A stretch of DNA of 64,000 nucleotides, taken from Margaritifera margaritifera. Its lineage: Eukaryota > Mollusca > Bivalvia > Unionida > Margaritiferidae. Positions 10,130 to 20,966 of this stretch are shown here, in pieces (the stretch's first letter is position 1; every line of letters begins with the position of its first letter). The notes beneath the pieces were generated by a model. That model was not told the origin of the DNA and searched no databases. It saw only the letters and a program-made list of their open reading frames with translations. Where the stretch lies: contig JAQPZY010001675.1 in NCBI GenBank assembly GCA_029931535.1, positions 1,924,501 through 1,988,500 on the forward strand. Reading direction: 5' to 3'. Made by a program: the position numbers and the translations under genes.

Positions 10130-11157
10130 AATGCTTGACTAAAGTAGACAGATCTTGTACTAAAGGCAGAAAATCATTTTATTCTCTTGTAGGTGTTGAC
10201 ACAAATGAAGCTAGATCCAATCCTTTTACCTACGTCAGCTTGTACCAAAAAATTGTTATACCATCAGCCCTTTATGGTTGTGAAGTTTGGTCGAATATCA
10301 GACTCAAAGACTTGAGAAAGCTCGATGTATTTCAGCATCATTGTACCAAAATTCTACAAGGCTTTCCTCAAAACACGCGGTCAGGAATGAGCGAAAGTTT
10401 ACTGGGGATAAAGAGAATTATATCAGAAATTGATAAAAGGAAACTGAACTTTCTTGGTAAATTATGCCATCTTCCAGAAAATGTAACAACTAAAAGAATA
10501 TTTTTATTCAGACTATATCTATATCTTTCTAGAAAAGATGTTACAGAACAAAAAGGCTTTATACCAGATATATGTAGCATTTTGCAGAAATATAATATTT
10601 ATGAATTTATTGAAATTTTTGTCAGAGACAAAATATTTCCAGGAAGAATACAGTGGAAACAAATTATAAAACATGCTACTCACAAAAATGAAAACGAGCG
10701 CTTTACAAACTTGTGCCATACTGACATTTCCTACAAAAGATTCAAAAATGTTCATACTTCTATAAAACCCTCAATTCTATGGCAAAATCCAAAAACAACA
10801 AGAGAGTTACAGTTAATTACATCCCTTGCAAATGTTCTGATAACTGTTCCAAATAATACTATGCAAGTTTGTAAACACTGCAGTTACTCTTACACAGATG
10901 TGATAATCTATGCATTTATTTCCTGTCAGAGCACTGTGCGACAACGAGACATATTTTGGACACATATTATAAATAACTTTGACATTCGTCTTGGCGTGTA
11001 CCTTCATAATATATCAGATGAAGAATTTATTCAACATCTCCTTGGTAGAGAATTTCCCAACGGTATCGGCCTAGACGAGCCTGAAATACTGAGAAATGTT
11101 ATAATGTCTGCCTCAGTATTCTCTGCAACTGTAATTCATGGATTCTTTTCATGGTAA
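10114..11157 (+). CDS. LINE ORF2, C-terminal part: thumb/connection and Cys/His region
   Basis: Continuation of the reverse transcriptase after the second frameshift; the homologous frame (HVGIPVCSN) is open from about 10100. It contains the segment typical of LINE C-termini, SALYGCEVW, followed by a helical domain (KILQGFPQNTRSG, KLNFLGKLCHLP). Near residues 250-270 is CKHCSYSY and a later FISC, resembling a degenerate Cys/His zinc-binding motif for RNA binding. The stop at 11155-11157 appears natural because the 3' UTR follows. Confidence 0.82.
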   Translation: MCSNMKCLTKVDRSCTKGRKSFYSLVGVDTNEARSNPFTYVSLYQKIVIPSALYGCEVWSNIRLKDLRKLDVFQHHCTKILQGFPQNTRSGMSESLLGIKRIISEIDKRKLNFLGKLCHLPENVTTKRIFLFRLYLYLSRKDVTEQKGFIPDICSILQKYNIYEFIEIFVRDKIFPGRIQWKQIIKHATHKNENERFTNLCHTDISYKRFKNVHTSIKPSILWQNPKTTRELQLITSLANVLITVPNNTMQVCKHCSYSYTDVIIYAFISCQSTVRQRDIFWTHIINNFDIRLGVYLHNISDEEFIQHLLGREFPNGIGLDEPEILRNVIMSASVFSATVIHGFFSW

Positions 11158-11230
11158 TAAGATCGATTTTCAGATTATCAAGATTTGGAATTATGTGATC
11201 GTTGAAATCTTGATAATCATGTCTTCATAC

Positions 11231-11236
<6 letters not shown>

Positions 11237-11301
<65 letters not shown>
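11237..11301. repeat. (TA)n microsatellite in LINE 3' UTR
   Basis: About 32 TA units inside the element, between the ORF2 stop and the polyadenylation signal. Confidence 0.97.
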
Positions 11302-11303
<2 letters not shown>

Positions 11304-11550
11304 CTTATACAATATTATTTTCTGTAAAATAATGATGATGTGTACAATAATTAAGCATTGAAGGATTGCGTAAGAGTGCACCATACTTTTGATAAGTATA
11401 GTGTCCTCATATAAGAATCCTCATAGGGAAAATTCACAGATTTCTCTCATGTATACCTCTGTTAATTGTATATAACTAATTCAATTCATTTCAATATTGT
11501 TTCATTGTTTTCTTTTTCATTTGTATGCATCCTTATCTCTGAAAAGAGGA

Positions 11551-11565
11551 AATAAAGATTGATGA
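11551..11565 (+). terminator. LINE polyadenylation signal and 3' end
   Basis: AATAAA at 11551-11556 followed by GATTGATGA, then the target duplication. There is no long poly(A). A short GATT/TGA-type tail is common in some CR1/I-group LINEs. Confidence 0.7.
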
Positions 11566-11710
11566 CATGGATTGCTGTAGCATAATCTTACAATTGTATA
11601 CTGAATCGACAATCATTCTAAATGCAGTGCTGTGGCTACCCATAGATTGCTGTAGCATAATCTTACAATTGTATATTGAATCGACAATCATTCTAAATGT
11701 AGTGTTGTCA
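11566..11710. repeat. Target duplication (3' side) and 75-bp tandem repeat, right part
   Basis: CATGGATTGCTGT (11566-11578) is the downstream target duplication. The rest of the interrupted 75-bp unit follows, and then a further copy from 11646 (ATTGCTGTAGCATAATC) that fades by about 11710. Repeat identity to 5188-5262 is high. Confidence 0.88.
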
Positions 11711-12821
11711 AACGAAGCCCTTGTTCTCGTTAAACATCGGAGATATTGCACTGCCTCAGGAGCGCTGGACGAAGATCAGTAAAAGCCTAAGCTGGCGCCG
11801 ACATACATCTTATACTCTGTTATTATTCCATATTATTTTACACTTTGGCGGCATGGAACGCAAAAAAATGCCATATATGTACTTGCCACACTACCTTTAC
11901 GACATTCGTACTTAAAACGGCTCTATTTGTGACGTCTAAATCACAGTCAGTGTGTAGGTGGTCTGATTTCACGACTTCGGAAAAAGTCTGATGAACGAAG
12001 ACGTCTTTTAAAAGGGAAATTTCTAGGAGAATAAATCAAATGAAAGGAAAGTGAGTTTTAATCATGAATATTTAAACGTGATATCAGCCATCTGCTCCTG
12101 AACTATCTTATATTATCGATACAATACTTCCGCGTGGCCCCCCCCCCCTCTCTCTCTCTCTCTCTCCATATCTATCTATATATATATTACTCACGTTCTG
12201 TAATTTCCGTGACGGTAAGTCTTACAATCTATATTTTCTTTCAATAATATTAGAAGTTATGGTCACCTATTTGAGCGGAGTTTAATTGTTACAGTGTATA
12301 TTAAATACTATCCGTAGTTTAAATCAGTCACATTTGGAAAGATCGCACGAATGTAAACAAATGAATTCTAGCTATTCCACTAATATCATAGTTGTTTCCT
12401 TTTTGAAAAAGTTAAAGTTTTACAGCATGAATGATTTTTTGAGTAACTGTTACATTTCCGGTGAAGTTGTGTTACGACTAAGTTTGTCTTTATTAGCTTT
12501 ATTGGATGTTAATATAGTCTGTCTGCTATTTATTTATTGATACGAGTAAGTCGTTATGCATATTTTAAAAAGAGAGAAATTTTCAATTTTTTAATTAAAT
12601 AATTAAATAATTAAATTTTTAAATCTATTTTAAATAGAGAGAAAGGGCGAGGGAAAGGATTTATAGATTAGTATTTCTGATCTGAGAGGCTTTGAAAAAC
12701 ATACAATTGAAAACTTCATATTTCAAGGTGAATTCTCTTTTCATTTGATTAATTTCCGTGAAACTTTCATCCGGAACAGATAAGGGTTGTTCTATTAGTT
12801 CAGATTTTGTAACCTTCTGCA
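11711..12821. other. No gene; C-run and short (CT)n at 12138-12167
   Basis: AT-rich sequence. The only distinct items are a run of 11 C next to about ten CT units, and an AATTAAAT-rich stretch near 12590-12620. Confidence 0.55.
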
Positions 12822-12904
12822 TGAAGCTGGCAGTATAGCGGTGCGAAGTTGGCAGTATAGCGGCGTGAAGCTGGCAGTATAGAGGCGTGAAGCTGGCAGT
12901 ATAT
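12822..12904. repeat. 22-bp tandem repeat, about 4 copies
   Basis: Units of GAAGCTGGCAGTATAGCGGC with small changes, ending shortly before the 39-bp minisatellite. Confidence 0.92.
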
Positions 12905-12952
12905 CAGATCAGAAATAAGAAAGCCAATACTATTAACCTGCCTTTTCAATAC

Positions 12953-13498
12953 ATTTACACACGTACTGACCAAATAGGACTGTTAATTATCATTTACACA
13001 CGTACTGACCAAATAGGACTGTTAATTATCATTTACACACGTACTGACCGAATAGGACCTTTAATTATCATTTACACACGTACTGACCAAATAGAACTGT
13101 TAATTATCATTTACACACGTACTGACCAAATAGAACCGTTAATTATCATTTACACACGTACTGACCAAATAGAACCGTTAATTATCATTTACACACGTAC
13201 TGACCAAATAGAACCGTTAATTATCATTTACACACGTACTGACCAAATAGAACCGTTAATTATCATTTATACACGTACTGACCAAATAGAACCGTTAATT
13301 ATCATTTATACACGTACTGACCAAATAGAACCGTTAATTATCATTTACACACGTACTGACCAAATAGAACCGTTAATTATCATTTACACACGTACTGACC
13401 AAATAGAACCGTTAATTATCATCTACACACGTACTGACCAAATAGAACCGTTAATTATCATTTACACACGTACTGACCAAATAGGACTGTTAATTATC
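12953..13498. repeat. 39-bp minisatellite, 14 copies
   Basis: Fourteen copies of a 39-bp unit containing ACACACGTACTGACCAAATA. Internal units are nearly identical; the outer units carry variants (GGACTG instead of GAACCG), a pattern of central expansion. Since 39 is divisible by three, the plus strand keeps a 226-codon frame (12887-13567) with a 13-residue repeat (IYTRTDQIEPLII). There is no sign that it is a real protein. Confidence 0.96.
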
Positions 13499-13925
13499 AG
13501 AGATATTATGGTAGAAATGAAGCTATCTTTGATAACATACATGAAAAATGAAATTCGAACGTGTTAACGAATTTTATTTACATAAAAAGCAAACAGAATG
13601 CAAAAGTAGAAAATTAGGAAATCTTTAAAGCCCATTGAAAGAGTTTTAATTTTGAACGCGCTCCGAAAATATCGTATTTAACCGAAACATGATATTTACA
13701 AATCGTCAAATAACTTTATATCAGCTTGCATACTTTTTGTAATATTTTTTCCACCTTCCATTGGATCTATTGCCTGCATTAAAATATGATGATATATTTT
13801 CGAATTTGATATCCTTTATAATATTAAACAGATAAAATATGAGAGATATAAACGTTTATGCCTGGAAAAGCTCAGTGACAGAGACCTATGGAGAAAGGTG
13901 TAAGATACATACTTATTCCTCATTT

Positions 13926-14612
13926 CTCTCCCATGTAAAAAGCAGTGTATCTTTACATTTCTCTGTTATCAACCGGAATGATTCAACTCTCCCATCTAAA
14001 AAGCAGTGTATCTCTACGTTTCTCTATGTTATCAACCGGTATGATTCAACTCTCCCATCTAAAGAGCAGTGTATCTCTACGTTTCTCTATGTTATAAACC
14101 GGTATGATTCAACACTCCCATCTAAAAAGCAGTGTATCTCTACGTTTCTCTATGTTATCAACCGGTATGATTCAACTCTCCCATCTAAAGAGCAGTGTAT
14201 CTCTACGTTTCTCTATGTTATAAACCGGTATGATTCAACACTCCCATCTAAAAAGCAGTGTATCTCTACGTTTCTCTATGTTATCAACCGGTATGATTCA
14301 ACTCTCCCATGTAAAAAGCAGTGTATCTCTACGTTTCTCTATGTTATCAACCGGTATGATTCAACTCTCCCATGTAAAAAGCAGTGTATCTCTACATTTC
14401 TCTGTTATCAACCGGTATGATTCAACTCTCCCATCTAAAAAGCAGTGTATCTCTACATTTCTCTATGTTATCAACCGGTATGATTCAACTCTCCCATCTA
14501 AAAAGCAGTGTATCTCTACGTTTCTCTATGTTATCAACCGGTATGATTCAACTCTCCCATCTAAAAAGCAGTGTATCTCTACGTTTCTCTATGTTATCAA
14601 CCGGAATGATTC
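13926..14612. repeat. 63/60-bp minisatellite, about 11 copies
   Basis: Units include AAAAAGCAGTGTATCTCTAC and ATGTTATCAACCGGTATGAT. Most are 63 bp and a few lack three bases (TTTCTCTGTTATC). Two variants, ACTCTCCC and ACACTCCC, alternate near 14050-14260, which indicates a two-unit higher-order step of about 126 bp. Confidence 0.95.
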
Positions 14613-14909
14613 AGCTCGAAGAAGCATGCCTATCACTTTTTCAAATTGATTCAAGCTCTTTCTTGAATTATAGGTGGACTTGTATGTACCCTGCTTGGGC
14701 ATATTTTTCTGAAGAAAAAAAGTTTTAAGAAGAAGAAGAAGATGAAAATGGTGATGATGGTGGTGCTGTAGTAGAGATGATAATGATGAAGAGGAACAGG
14801 GGAACACCAGAACACATCTACCTCCATTGTGCCCCCCCCCCCCCTGCTCAAAAGATACATTACTAGTATTTGCCATCGAGTCTATTTCTGACGATGATTA
14901 TTAGTTTTG
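14613..14909. other. Purine-rich stretch and C-run
   Basis: GAAGAAGAAGAAGATGAAAA followed by GATGATG-like sequence at about 14728-14790, then a run of 14 C near 14832-14845. Low complexity only. Confidence 0.6.
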
Positions 14910-15300
14910 AAAGGACTGATCAATCATCGTTGCTAGGTCAAATTAAGGAAACTTGCTACCGTGTTGAATTTGAGTTTTGCTTCTTGTCCTTAGCAATCAT
15001 TTAATGTAATCTGACTGCTATCGATTGTTCGATGGTACCGTGTAAGCAAAGGCATTATTTAGTTCCCGTTGGGAAATAAAGCTGAAACTAAATAGCTGGC
15101 GAAGTGTCAAATCTTAAGTTTTGATAAAAGCTAATAGTTTGAACATTCTCAAATCATCAAGTTCCGATCTGTATCTCTTTGTTTTAAGTCTCTGTCGGCT
15201 TCTACTATCACGCACTATTTCGGCTTGTTGTCAGTCTCCTTTTTCGCTGACTTCAACTTGATTACAATAATCAAGTATTATCAAAATGCAAGTGAGGAGA
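14910..15300 (+). repeat. Dispersed repeat, copy 1 (unknown family)
   Basis: Aligns by eye to 35260-35640 over several blocks: GGGAAATAAAGCTGAA against GGGAAATAAAACTGAA, GAAGTGTCA then ATTCTCAAATCA, and GTCTCCTTTTTCGCTGA against GTCGCCTTTATCGCTGA. A short third match (AATATTCTCAAATCATCATG) is at about 61878-61897. Order and spacing are conserved, so this is an old interspersed repeat. No coding potential seen. Confidence 0.6.
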
Positions 15301-17279
15301 AAAAAAAAATGCATAAAAAGTTGGGAGACACAAAATGTGCGTGCATAGCCCAAACCTGGAAGAATTATATGAATAAGGTTGTAAATATAATTAGATAAGA
15401 TTCCATTTCTCAATGGTTATGCGCTATTGGTAATGCGGACAAGCTTCATAGGGTGGGTGGATGTGGTATAGCCAAATATCATATACAGAACATAATAAGT
15501 CATGAATGCTAATTATTTACTTAAAAATTGTCAATGGAATCTGTAGGTACAACCTGTTTTACGGAAAAGGTATTTGTTAGAGCTAAAATAGGCAATTTTT
15601 GATATTGCATATTACGTGCAAAGGATAACGGCGCAGATATAAAATTAAGCGATTGCATTGTATTTATCGTGTTGCATGAAGACGAAACAAGATGCAACGA
15701 GCGTTACATTTTGCGTACACATGGGGACTTACTTACACCGCATGTGGCAGATATACCGATGCAATGTAATCGAGGCTGCCATCTCGGCCTTCTTCCTAGT
15801 TAGTACAGGGCCATGACTGAATCATATTACACGCATCTATGTGACCCAATGACCATCAAAGTTTCCATATAGAAAGAACCGTTGTGGTCGGTACTGTTAA
15901 TAGCGAAGAAAATTCAGAAGCATTCGTGAAATACATACTATCAAATGAATTGTTTCCTTGTTACATGTCACTTGCTTGTCCTCTGTCCTTTCACCGCATG
16001 TAGTTTTGTAAATATTAATCCGACGAACTTCAGATCTTCTGGTATTATTAGTCCTTTGTTCTTAATACCTGTCTAAAGACAATGAAAACTACTTAACATT
16101 AGCTAATATCATAAATATACATTATATTTATGCACAAATGGTTGATATATTGACTTTGCTTGGAAGTATGAGAACTATTGTACTTGTAGGATGTATTTCA
16201 TCTTGTGTGTGAGATTGCACTTCACGCAAGGAAAGTGTGTGGTTCAAGAGAAGAAAATCACAAATTTCATGAAAATTACGAACTGATCAGGTAAGATATA
16301 TGAGCAGTTGCATACTTTAAAAGAAGGTCGTTCCTTTTGCTCTGTTGGATGTTACGATTGTCACTAATCGTGAAATTTAAAGTAAGTGTAGCGTATATAC
16401 GTCGACGTCCATGTATTTTTTTGCAGTGGATTCTACGGTGTGTAGAATTTACCACGTGCAGGGAAAGAGTTGACACTTATTTGTATAATAAGTTATGTAC
16501 ATATTGATGGTGTTGTAGTGACATTTCTTGCATTTATGTTAATATTTATTGATATTGTTTTTTTGTGTGTGACATTTGTTCTCTTTGGGTAAGTTAGTTT
16601 TTATCGTCGTACAGCCTAGTCATTTTTGAAAAGGGATGGGGTTGCTTTAGAAAGAAGAATATAAGAAGACGATTTAATGCCGCTGGTGGTCTTACACAGT
16701 CGAAAATAATAGCAAATCATAAGGTAATTCTGTGTATCAAGAGATGAGAAGGTGCAACATTATTGTAGGGACAAGAGTAGGTACCCACCATATCAATTGA
16801 TCAAGAAGAAAGTGATGCTGGCTGGAGAGAGTACTTCTACCGGCAAAACGATAACAAAATTAGCCTTTCTTACAATGATTCATATACTGAATTTCCACCA
16901 TCAAACCCATAACAGACTTAGCCTCTCCCCCAGTGACACATGTGTGCCACTTCCTCCGTTTCAGTGGGTAAGTGTTATAGATTTATTACACTATAATTTT
17001 TGACGTAATTACTAATGGTTCGGTAACAAACAGATTTTCTTATCAGTTGTATATAAAGATTTTATTTTGGTAAAAGTATAAACCCTAAATGTATCAACTA
17101 TATAAATTTTTAGTCAACTGTAAACGAGTAATTGTAGTTATCATGGGCCACCAATTCAAAGACTTACCTACTAACACGGTAAAGGTGATGTGCAACAAAT
17201 GACATAGAAATTAGAATGTTATTTATATTTTTACATCACATTATGGTAGATACGTGAAATGTGATGTGTCCAACAGTGA
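15301..17279. other. No recognisable feature
   Basis: About 2 kb of AT-rich DNA. Short frames only, none with a recognisable motif. Confidence 0.5.
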
Positions 17280-17526
17280 TTTTTACTGATCCGGGCTAGT
17301 TGGGCTTGGTAATTGTCGTTCCCTGCATATATCAAGTATCTTCAACAGCACCTATGTTGTCCTAGTGTGATCATTTCAGTGAACTGAAAGCAGAGTAACA
17401 GCAGAAATAAACTGACCATGGATAGGTCACCACTGTAATCTCGCTCATGCTGGAGCATGGAATTCAACCTATGAGCACAAAGATGTGAAGTCAGTGTGTT
17501 ACCGCTATACCATTCAGATCCGACAA
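17280..17526 (-). mobile_element. tRNA-like SINE candidate
   Basis: On the minus strand, TGGTATAGCGGTAACACACT (17496-17515) resembles a polymerase III A box. GGTTGAATTCC (17459-17469) lies about 30 bases downstream and resembles a degenerate B box (GGTTCGANTCC). A tRNA-unrelated body would follow to about 17280. Only one copy in the window, so the boundaries are uncertain. Confidence 0.5.
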
Positions 17527-17630
17527 TGTTTTTCATATGAACTAATATCAGAGGCTCCTGTCAGAGGCTCCTGAATGTAATTTTGCTAAGTACAAGAGGG
17601 TTAAATTGGACACAAGGGCCAATATTATTG

Positions 17631-17668
17631 TAATAATAATAATAATAATAATTTTAATTACTTTTCTT

Positions 17669-17722
<54 letters not shown>
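17631..17722. repeat. (AAT)n microsatellite, 3' tail of the CR1/L2-like relic
   Basis: Two AAT blocks separated by TTTTAATTACTTTTCTTG. On the minus strand it directly follows an AAGCGC-containing 3' end, the usual arrangement for CR1/L2-type LINE tails. Confidence 0.85.
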
Positions 17723-17724
<2 letters not shown>

Positions 17725-17793
17725 GACTTAGTACGGCGCTTAATCTTTAGAAATTCTAAGCGCTTTACAATATTAGTTAACACATAAGGACAT

Positions 17794-18033
17794 TTAACAT
17801 AAATGAGTTTTAAGAGCACTCTTGAATGAGATCACAGTGTCATTGTGTCTAAGTTCAACAAGCAATTCGTTCCAGGTAGCTGGACCCTGGTACGCAAAAG
17901 AACGTTGTCCGTAGGACCTCGTTTTGATAGTGGGAATAATAGGAATACGAGTGTCGGAAGAGGAGCGTAAGTATCTAGAAGGGGTGCACACGTGGGTGAG
18001 GTCCGATAGGTATTTCGGACTGGAGGCAGTCAA
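17794..18033 (-). pseudogene. CR1/L2-like ORF2 extreme C-terminus
   Basis: Contains YLSDLTHVCTPSRYLRSSSD, then SYGQRSFAYQGPATWNELL and FKSALKTHLC, the conserved end of ORF2 in these LINEs. The stop after THLC is in the expected place. Confidence 0.8.
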
Positions 18034-18135
18034 CGAAATGTAACATAGAGAACAGACTTTGTGTTTTATTCTGGAGCGAACAGGTAACCAGTGGAGGGTA
18101 CATAGCAGGGGGAAGAGTGCTCGGTTCTTGCTACT

Positions 18136-18624
18136 CTAAGGATGATCCGAGCAGCTGTGTTTTGAACTTATTGAAGTTTCTGTAGGAGATACTGAGACGA
18201 ACGAGATAAAAGATGAATTACAATAGTCCAGTCTTGAAAGTACTAAGGAACACACAAGTGTTTTTGAGGCATCCACTGAAATGGAGCTGAAAGGTCTCAG
18301 CTCCAGATATGCAGCCTTGCATATGTTCATGACATGTTGGTGTAATGAGAGAGTACTGTCGAGAGTGACACCTAGGTTTCGAACTGATTGTGTGAATTTA
18401 ATGTTTGTGTTGCTGATACTTATTGTTTGAGGTAAAGGATTGGAATGAGAAAGTCTTTGTGTTGTAATCAGAATTGCTTCAGTTTTATCATCATTCGTCT
18501 GCAGCTTGTTACATGTTATCCATAACTTCACATCGGAAATGCATCTCTCTACGCTTTGGACGGTAGCATCAACTTCCGTTGGGTGGCTAGATTTGTATAT
18601 TTGGGTTTCATCAGCGTGAGACAC
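18136..18624 (-). pseudogene. CR1/L2-like reverse transcriptase C-terminal fragment
   Basis: Starts at motif C, which reads HADETQIY where YADDTQLY is expected, so the second catalytic Asp is now Glu and the aromatic residue is His. Then come LWITCNKLQTNDDKTEAILI and VRNLGVTLDSTLSLHQHV, both standard for this group. Just upstream in another frame is a motif B remnant (GSVL, stop, PVLFILYT). The fragment becomes frameshifted before 18136. Confidence 0.82.
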
Positions 18625-18655
18625 CGGATGATGATCTATGACACTTGAGAGGTTC

Positions 18656-19288
18656 TTAGTGTATAGAATGAAGAGAACGGGTCAAAGAACAGATCCCTGC
18701 TGTTAAAGGTTGCCTGTGAAATTCTGTATCACGACTGTGTGGTGACGATGAGCCGACTGAAATTTTGTTGTCAAGCTGATCTCTAATGGTTTGCACTTTG
18801 TCACGGAAGAAATTTGCAAACAGGTCCGGAAGGTCGACCGGGGAGAAGGTTGTTAGGAGTGGTGTACATTTGTTCCTTGACATTAGCTTATTGGTAATAT
18901 CGAAGAGCTCTTTGCAGCTGGAGCTTTCAGTGATCTGAGTACTGAAGTATGTTGATTTTGCTGCATGAACTATGTTTGTGACATTCTTCTTTGCGGCTTC
19001 ATAGATTTGCTTATGAATAGTAAGACCGGATGAAAGCCAAAGCCTCTCAGTCTTACGGCATTCTCTTTTAGCAGTGCGAAGCTGTTCCCTAACACTACTA
19101 TACCATGGAGAACACTTCTGAATGGATGCTCTGCACTTGGTTGCTGGGGCATGTGTGTCAAGCAATGAACGCCAACACTTATCAAGTTGTTCTGCTGTAG
19201 GATTTAACAAAGTTGTTAGGTTTGCTTGGATGTCATGCATTAGTTGGGTTATATTAATCATACGGAGGTTTCTCTTAGTAGCAAACAA
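18656..19288 (-). pseudogene. CR1/L2-like ORF2 linker region (210-codon open segment)
   Basis: The segment between endonuclease and reverse transcriptase: CSPWYSSVREQLRTAKREC, then YEAAKKNVTNIVHAAKSTYF and LFANFFRDKVQTIRDQLD. This matches the linker of CR1/L2-like LINEs, where the FFxxKVxxIR block precedes the polymerase. After residue 195 the frame leaves the family pattern because the polymerase core has been deleted. Confidence 0.78.
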
Positions 19289-19289
19289 A

Positions 19290-20010
19290 GATGGAGGATT
19301 AGGAACTGCTACGTCAAGATGTCATATGACACAGAGGTGATCTGATGCAAGTTCGTGAGACACCAATGAAGACTGTAGAATATTATCATCAGGTCTGTGA
19401 AAAATCCAGCCTACAATATGACCATGTTTATGAGTGGGTCGGTTAACTGACTGTTTCAGGTTGAAAACGTGAATGGAATCTAGGAGTTTTGATGTCTATG
19501 GATTTCCAGGACAGTCAAAGTGAAAGTTAAAATCTCCAAGAATAATCAGGCTACCACCTATTGAATTTCCATATTCTAGGTTGTTAGGAAACTGTTCCAA
19601 AAAGAGATTCCTTCAACTTGTTTTTTCAACTAGGAGGAGGCCGGTCGAGGCAGAAAAAATGGACTGACCTTTGTTCCATTGTGAAGGTGGCTTGGACCAG
19701 TTCAAATGATGTATGGTCAAAAGTGAAGGTTGCTGCGTAGTTTAAGATGGTGGAGTATGGAGTTCTTCGCGATGACAGCAATTCCACCTTCGGGGAAGTG
19801 TCATGGGAACGACTTGATGGAGTAACCGAACCGGGGAGGGGGGGGGGGGGGGTAGATCCGCGTGCTTTGGCTCATCGCCTGATGTTTCTTAGCCATGTTT
19901 CTGTCAGGAAAAACACGTCGATATCCTGGCCATTGATAAAGCTGACTATTTCTGTGCGCTTTTCCGGCGGTCTAAACAGATTGGGCGTTGAATAATGACA
20001 TGCGCTGTGA
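19290..20010 (-). pseudogene. CR1/L2-like LINE endonuclease remnant
   Basis: Minus-strand motifs in order but in different frames: DVFFLTETWL (about 19881-19916, catalytic Glu), EGGIAVIAKNS (about 19760-19795, after a frameshift), LILGDFNFHFD (about 19515-19550) followed shortly by a stop, and ELASDHLCV (about 19325-19355). These are the APE endonuclease landmarks. The domain cannot be translated as one protein. Confidence 0.8.
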
Positions 20011-20060
20011 TTTCTCAGACTTAAAGGCTGATGATTGAAATTTGGAATTTGAATTAAATT

Positions 20061-20748
20061 CTTCAAATTAACGGTCGAGTTTTCAAATCGCTGTGAAGGA
20101 AAGAGAGGAAGGGAGATAACTGAAATTTGTTTTTCTGTTCTACGCTGGCCCGCTTTGAAACAACGTTTTTTTTTTCGCTGCCGTTTACATTTAAGTGAAG
20201 ATGAATATAGTCCAGTGTAGTTTAGTTTAGTGCACAATGTAGTATGGAGCGCCGAGGAGTGGTTATTTTATGCAATTAATGAGGGTCCATCATAGCATAA
20301 ACGGTTGGACTGGTTTAGTATATGCATATATGATAATAAGATGACAATTTCAATAGTTTCCAGCATATGACCTGGGGTCATGTCCCTGGGGAAGGGCTGG
20401 AATACAGATAAACCGCAAGAGCTAATGTTAGTCACCTGTTTAACTTGGTAGTTTCATGGTCACTAAGTGAATACATAGATTGAAAGTAGTCATCTCAATT
20501 ATCTACATAGTGTGACTTAAGGTACAATTCCACACAGGGTAGAATTAAAGACATTACACAATGTTTGTTGCACTTTGTAATTTGTATATTCATGGTAATT
20601 GATTGTTCACTATCATCAATCCTGAAGCTTCTTGTTTCTTACATATCTTTCGTGTATTTCTTACACAATAGTAAATATGTCACACCTCCTCACAATCTAG
20701 TCCTCTTTCCTTTTCACTAAGTGTTTCAGTGAAAGTTACGGTCCCATA
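20061..20748. other. No gene; left target duplication of the MITE at 20741-20748
   Basis: Mostly unremarkable. GTCCCATA at 20741-20748 is the left flanking duplication of the hAT-like MITE. Confidence 0.55.
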
Positions 20749-20958
20749 CAGTGACGGCGCAGGGGGGCGGGGCTCCGTCGGGAGCCCCCCCCCCCTATTT
20801 AAGCCCCCGGTTTCTGGGAGGTTGGCAACAGACATAAAAACTGTTCTCTGTGGCAAGCAGGGAGCACCACTAAAGAACATTGCCTCTAGACGCCTGGGGG
20901 GGGGGGGGCGATTAACGAACATTGCCTCCTGGCGCCTCAAATTCTTGCGCCGCCACCG
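20749..20958. mobile_element. hAT-type MITE with 8-bp target duplication
   Basis: A 210-bp GC-rich element. Left end CAGTGACGGCGCAGG; right end, in reverse complement, CGGTGGCGGCGCAAG, giving about 15-bp terminal inverted repeats. Flanks are identical 8-mers, GTCCCATA at 20741-20748 and 20959-20966. An 8-bp duplication and CAGTGG-type ends are hallmarks of hAT transposons. The interior has long G and C runs and no coding capacity. A partial relative lies at 54131. Confidence 0.85.
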
Positions 20959-20966
20959 GTCCCATA

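Larger units (their letters stand above)
5271..11565 (+). mobile_element. Near-full-length APE-type LINE (6.3 kb)
   Basis: A non-LTR retrotransposon with a 5' leader of about 400 bases, ORF1, an ORF2 region (endonuclease, reverse transcriptase, C-terminal Cys/His segment) and a 3' UTR ending AATAAAGATTGATGA. Its ends are defined by the 13-bp target duplication. ORF1 and the endonuclease are intact. ORF2 is broken by frameshifts near 8590 and 10100. The domain order and the APE-like endonuclease place it in the broad Jockey/I/CR1 group; I cannot assign a clade by eye. Few lesions and a readable target duplication suggest a fairly recent insertion. Confidence 0.92.
17723..20060 (-). mobile_element. 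Decayed CR1/L2-like LINE
   Basis: Minus-strand remains of an ORF2: endonuclease (about 20010-19310), linker (19288-18740), rejoined reverse transcriptase motifs B and C (about 18710-18595) and C-terminus (to 17794). Then comes a short 3' UTR with paired AAGCGC motifs and an ATT-type tail. Frameshifts and stops are frequent. The reverse transcriptase fingers and motif A are missing, probably through an internal deletion near 18720. No target duplication was identified. Confidence 0.85.

Noticed and set aside
12887..13567. 226-codon plus-strand frame with a 13-residue repeat
   Set aside because: Created by a 39-bp minisatellite; unit differences include both silent and replacement changes with no clear bias.
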